From: Actinomycetota bacterium
GTDB lineage: Bacteria; Actinomycetota; Humimicrobiia; Humimicrobiales; Humimicrobiaceae
DNA length: 7,935 bases
Direction: 5' to 3'
Assembly: GCA_016870675.1 (NCBI GenBank)
Contig: VGAU01000072.1
Location: 1 to 7,935 of the forward strand
In this document: positions 6,875-7,935 of the stretch, in pieces
Numbering within the stretch: position 1 is the stretch's first letter
Layout: every line of letters starts with the position of its first letter
The notes under the pieces: model-generated
The model's input: the letters and a program-made list of their open reading frames with translations, nothing else
Databases searched by the model: none
What the model was told of the DNA's origin: nothing
Translations under genes and position numbers: made by a program

Positions 6875-7123
6875 ATGCATAAAGATAGCATAATAGAAGT
6901 CACTAAGTCAGTATCAGGTAAAAATATTAGACTTACCCACAAGCAATAGTTTCATATTGTTGAATCTCATGATTATATAGCTGGAAATATTAATAGTATT
7001 ATGGAGACGGTAAACTTACCTGATTGTATTGTAAAAGGTCTTAAAGGTGAATTAATAGCTTTAAAACATTATTCTAAGACAAATATTTGGAAGGCTTACA
7101 GATACCCGTGCCTACCTGTATAA
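6875..7123 (+). pseudogene. Small hypothetical protein gene with internal TAG
   Basis: From ATG 6875 a frame of 82 codons runs to TAA at 7121-7123, broken only by TAG at 6947-6949. Around the stop it reads IRLTHKQ, stop, FHIVESHDYIAGN, then SIMETVNLPDCIVKGLKGEL and IALKHY. The pattern (RLT..QW.HI...H......I.ETV..PD.I..G..GE) recalls a widespread family of small uncharacterised proteins, often found beside DUF2283 genes, some of which have been linked to phage or nuclease-like folds; that recollection is unverified. TGG (Trp) to TAG would explain the stop. The C-terminal codons after KTNIWKAY look unlike the family and end 4-8 bp before the likely IS21 terminus, so IS insertion or deletion may have changed the 3' end. 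There is no good ribosome binding site. Probably dead. Confidence 0.5.
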
Positions 7124-7135
7124 AATTGTGAGAAA

Positions 7136-7214
7136 GGACACTAAATATTTTTTTAACGGACACTGAATATTTTTTTAACGGACACTGATTCTCGTTTTAA
7201 GCGGACACTAAATA
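7136..7214. repeat. Terminal direct repeats of the IS21 element
   Basis: Four copies of GGACACTRA start at 7136, 7158, 7180 and 7203, spaced 22, 22 and 23 bp. The first two units are nearly identical over 22 bp (GGACACTAAATATTTTTTTA and GGACACTGAATATTTTTTTA). Read on the minus strand they give the repeated TGTCCG pattern that IS21-family transposase (IstA) binds at element ends. Confidence 0.8.
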
Positions 7215-7261
7215 CCATCCACAGGCCTCCCTTCAAATATACATAAAAAACTTACAGAATG

Positions 7262-7673
7262 TCAATCTAATTTCTTAAATTTCTTTCTCACAGACTCACC
7301 TTTAAGTTCAATCCTATAAGAGCTATTTACCATCCTGTCACAGATTGCATCAGCTATTGTGGGGTCTCCTATTATCTCATGCCAGGCAGATACCGGAAAC
7401 TGGCTGGTAATAATTGTAGAGGAAAGCCCATGCCTGTCTTCCAGTATCTCCAGTAAGGTAAGCCTTGAAGCCGTATCAAGCTTTTCCAGGCCAAAGTCAT
7501 CCAAAATAAAAAGATCTGTTTTCTCTATCTTCTGCACCTGATTTATATAGCTTCCATCCGCTTTGGCTAGCTTTAGAGTTGAAAAAAGCTTCTGGGTGTT
7601 AAAATAGAGTGTCCTGTAGCCATATATGCAGGCCTGGTTTCCAAGAGCAGAGGCTATGAAACTTTTTCCTACC
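7262..7673 (-). pseudogene. istB: IS21 helper ATPase IstB, N-terminus lost
   Basis: AAA+ ATPase that assists the IstA transposase. About 137 family-like residues remain of a usual length near 245-250. Visible: the end of Walker A (VGKSFIASALGNQAC), Walker B LFILDDFGLEKL, a sensor-like TIITSQFP, and the C-terminal DAICDRMVNSSYRIELKGESVRK typical of IstB. The open frame continues to an ATG at 7708, but its first 11 residues (MSYPVICKSLH) come from unrelated palindromic DNA. The expected G-x-T-G before VGKS is absent, replaced by CATATG at the edge of a palindrome. The protein would lack its N-terminal domain and a complete P-loop and should be inactive. Confidence 0.85.
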
Positions 7674-7694
7674 ATATGTAAAGATTTACATATG
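7673..7694. repeat. 22-bp palindrome at the istB break point
   Basis: Arms CATATGTAAA and TTTACATATG with a 2-bp centre (GA), 10-bp perfect arms. Its left edge coincides with the last base of istB homology. The heptamer ATGTAAA in its arms recurs in the inverted repeats at 7717-7780, so it may be a recombination scar or an end of a second element. Confidence 0.65.
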
Positions 7695-7772
7695 ACAGGA
7701 TATGACAAGTATTTAGTTATGTAAAGTTTTAACCGAAAGTGCAGTATTGGAAGGAATCTCTGGCAAAAAACT
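7695..7772. other. Non-coding junction DNA between istB remnant and edge ORF
   Basis: Contains no gene that can be supported. It includes the direct repeat GACAGGATAT/GACAAGTAT-like sequence at 7695-7712 and the left 14-bp inverted repeat arm. Its origin is unknown; it is not IS21 sequence as far as can be seen. Confidence 0.4.
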
Positions 7773-7780
7773 TTACATAA
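7717..7780. repeat. 14-bp perfect inverted repeats flanking 36 bp
   Basis: TTATGTAAAGTTTT (7717-7730) and its exact reverse complement AAAACTTTACATAA (7767-7780). The right arm contains the stop codon (TAA, 7775-7773) of the broken minus-strand ORF at the window edge. Possible readings are a transcription terminator-like structure after that ORF, or transposase or recombinase sites; there is no T-tract positioned for a standard terminator. Confidence 0.65.
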
Positions 7781-7934
7781 TATTCCTTAATTCCTCTACA
7801 ATATACTCCTTATCATATTGTGTCCTTTCGGCAAAGCTGCGTAAATAAAAATTTTTTCAGGAAAACCGGTCTGTTTTCAGTAAAAAGACAGATTTTTTAC
7901 GATATTCAGGCTGATTATTTTGCTTTAAGAGGAA
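7773..7934 (-). pseudogene. Unrecognised ORF remnant, C-terminal part, running off the right edge
   Basis: A minus-strand frame enters at the right edge and ends at TAA 7775-7773. It reads NNQPEYRKKSVFLLKTDRFS, then TGA at 7859-7857, then KNFYLRSFAERTQYDKEY and IVEELRNIM. The stretch on both sides of the TGA looks protein-like, and TGG to TGA would explain the stop. The product is not recognised; the position beside a broken istB and repeats suggests a transposase or other mobile-element gene, but no motif shows it. It could also be chance open frame, so confidence is low. Confidence 0.35.
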
Positions 7935-7935
7935 A

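Larger units (their letters stand above)
7127..7673 (-). mobile_element. IS21-family insertion sequence remnant (istB end)
   Basis: Holds one terminus of an IS21-type element: multiple GGACAC repeats at 7136-7208 and the 3' part of istB reading towards the interior of the window from the right. The outer end is probably the TGTG or TGAG at 7127-7131, since IS21 ends begin with TG. The rest of istB, all of istA and the other terminus are missing; homology stops abruptly at the Walker A motif near 7673. The copy cannot move on its own. Confidence 0.8.

Noticed and set aside
6576..7260. CRISPR array, tRNA, rRNA or riboswitch in the non-coding stretch
   Set aside because: The repeats here are either 13-bp tandem units or IS21 terminal repeats without unique spacers of constant length, and no cloverleaf or known aptamer pattern was seen.
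7733..7831. Inverted pair CCGAAAG / CTTTCGG as mobile-element ends
   Set aside because: Only 7 bp, 85 bp apart; may be chance and is not supported by target duplications.

Overview
The window is AT-rich, with strong GGAGG-type ribosome binding sites, one TTG start and bacterial sigma-70-type promoter elements. This suggests a Gram-positive anaerobe of the Clostridia; the genus cannot be fixed from sequence alone. All recognisable metabolic genes lie on the minus strand, so the transcript reads from about position 6710 down to position 1 and beyond.

Layout, right to left. Positions 7127-7935 hold mobile-element debris: the terminal repeats and a truncated istB of an IS21-family element, then a junction marked by a 22-bp palindrome, a 14-bp inverted repeat pair and an unrecognised broken ORF at the right edge. 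Positions 6875-7123 hold a small plus-strand gene broken by an internal TAG. Positions 6576-6760 are the operon control region. It has a near-consensus promoter (TTGACG, 17 bp, TATAAA) directly abutting a perfect 14-bp LacI-type operator, then an untranslated leader of about 135 nt with a 16-bp palindrome and three 13-bp tandem repeats. The operon follows: iolN (creatininase family, broken), iolM (zinc dehydrogenase family, broken), iolO (sugar epimerase, intact), an archaeal-type (type II) glyceraldehyde-3-phosphate dehydrogenase, an archaeal-type phosphoglycerate kinase, and a malic enzyme that runs off the left edge.

Interpretation. iolN-iolM-iolO match the inositol route described in Thermotoga maritima, in which scyllo-inosose is oxidised at C3, the diketone ring is hydrolysed to 5-keto-L-gluconate, and this is epimerised to D-tagaturonate. 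That product would normally pass through hexuronate enzymes to KDG, pyruvate and glyceraldehyde 3-phosphate. The downstream GAPDH and PGK would oxidise the triose phosphate, and malic enzyme would link malate and pyruvate. No iolG, kinase, regulator or transporter gene is visible here.

The most notable points are the archaeal-type GAPDH-PGK pair placed behind an inositol module, and the decay pattern. As read, the two promoter-proximal genes carry three lesions: a deletion across the expected N-x-H-G loop of iolN, a slip in an 8-G run near its 3' end, and an in-frame TAA in iolM that cuts off 40 residues. All genes downstream are open. The inositol branch therefore looks inactivated while the triose-phosphate module is retained, unless some lesions are sequencing errors.
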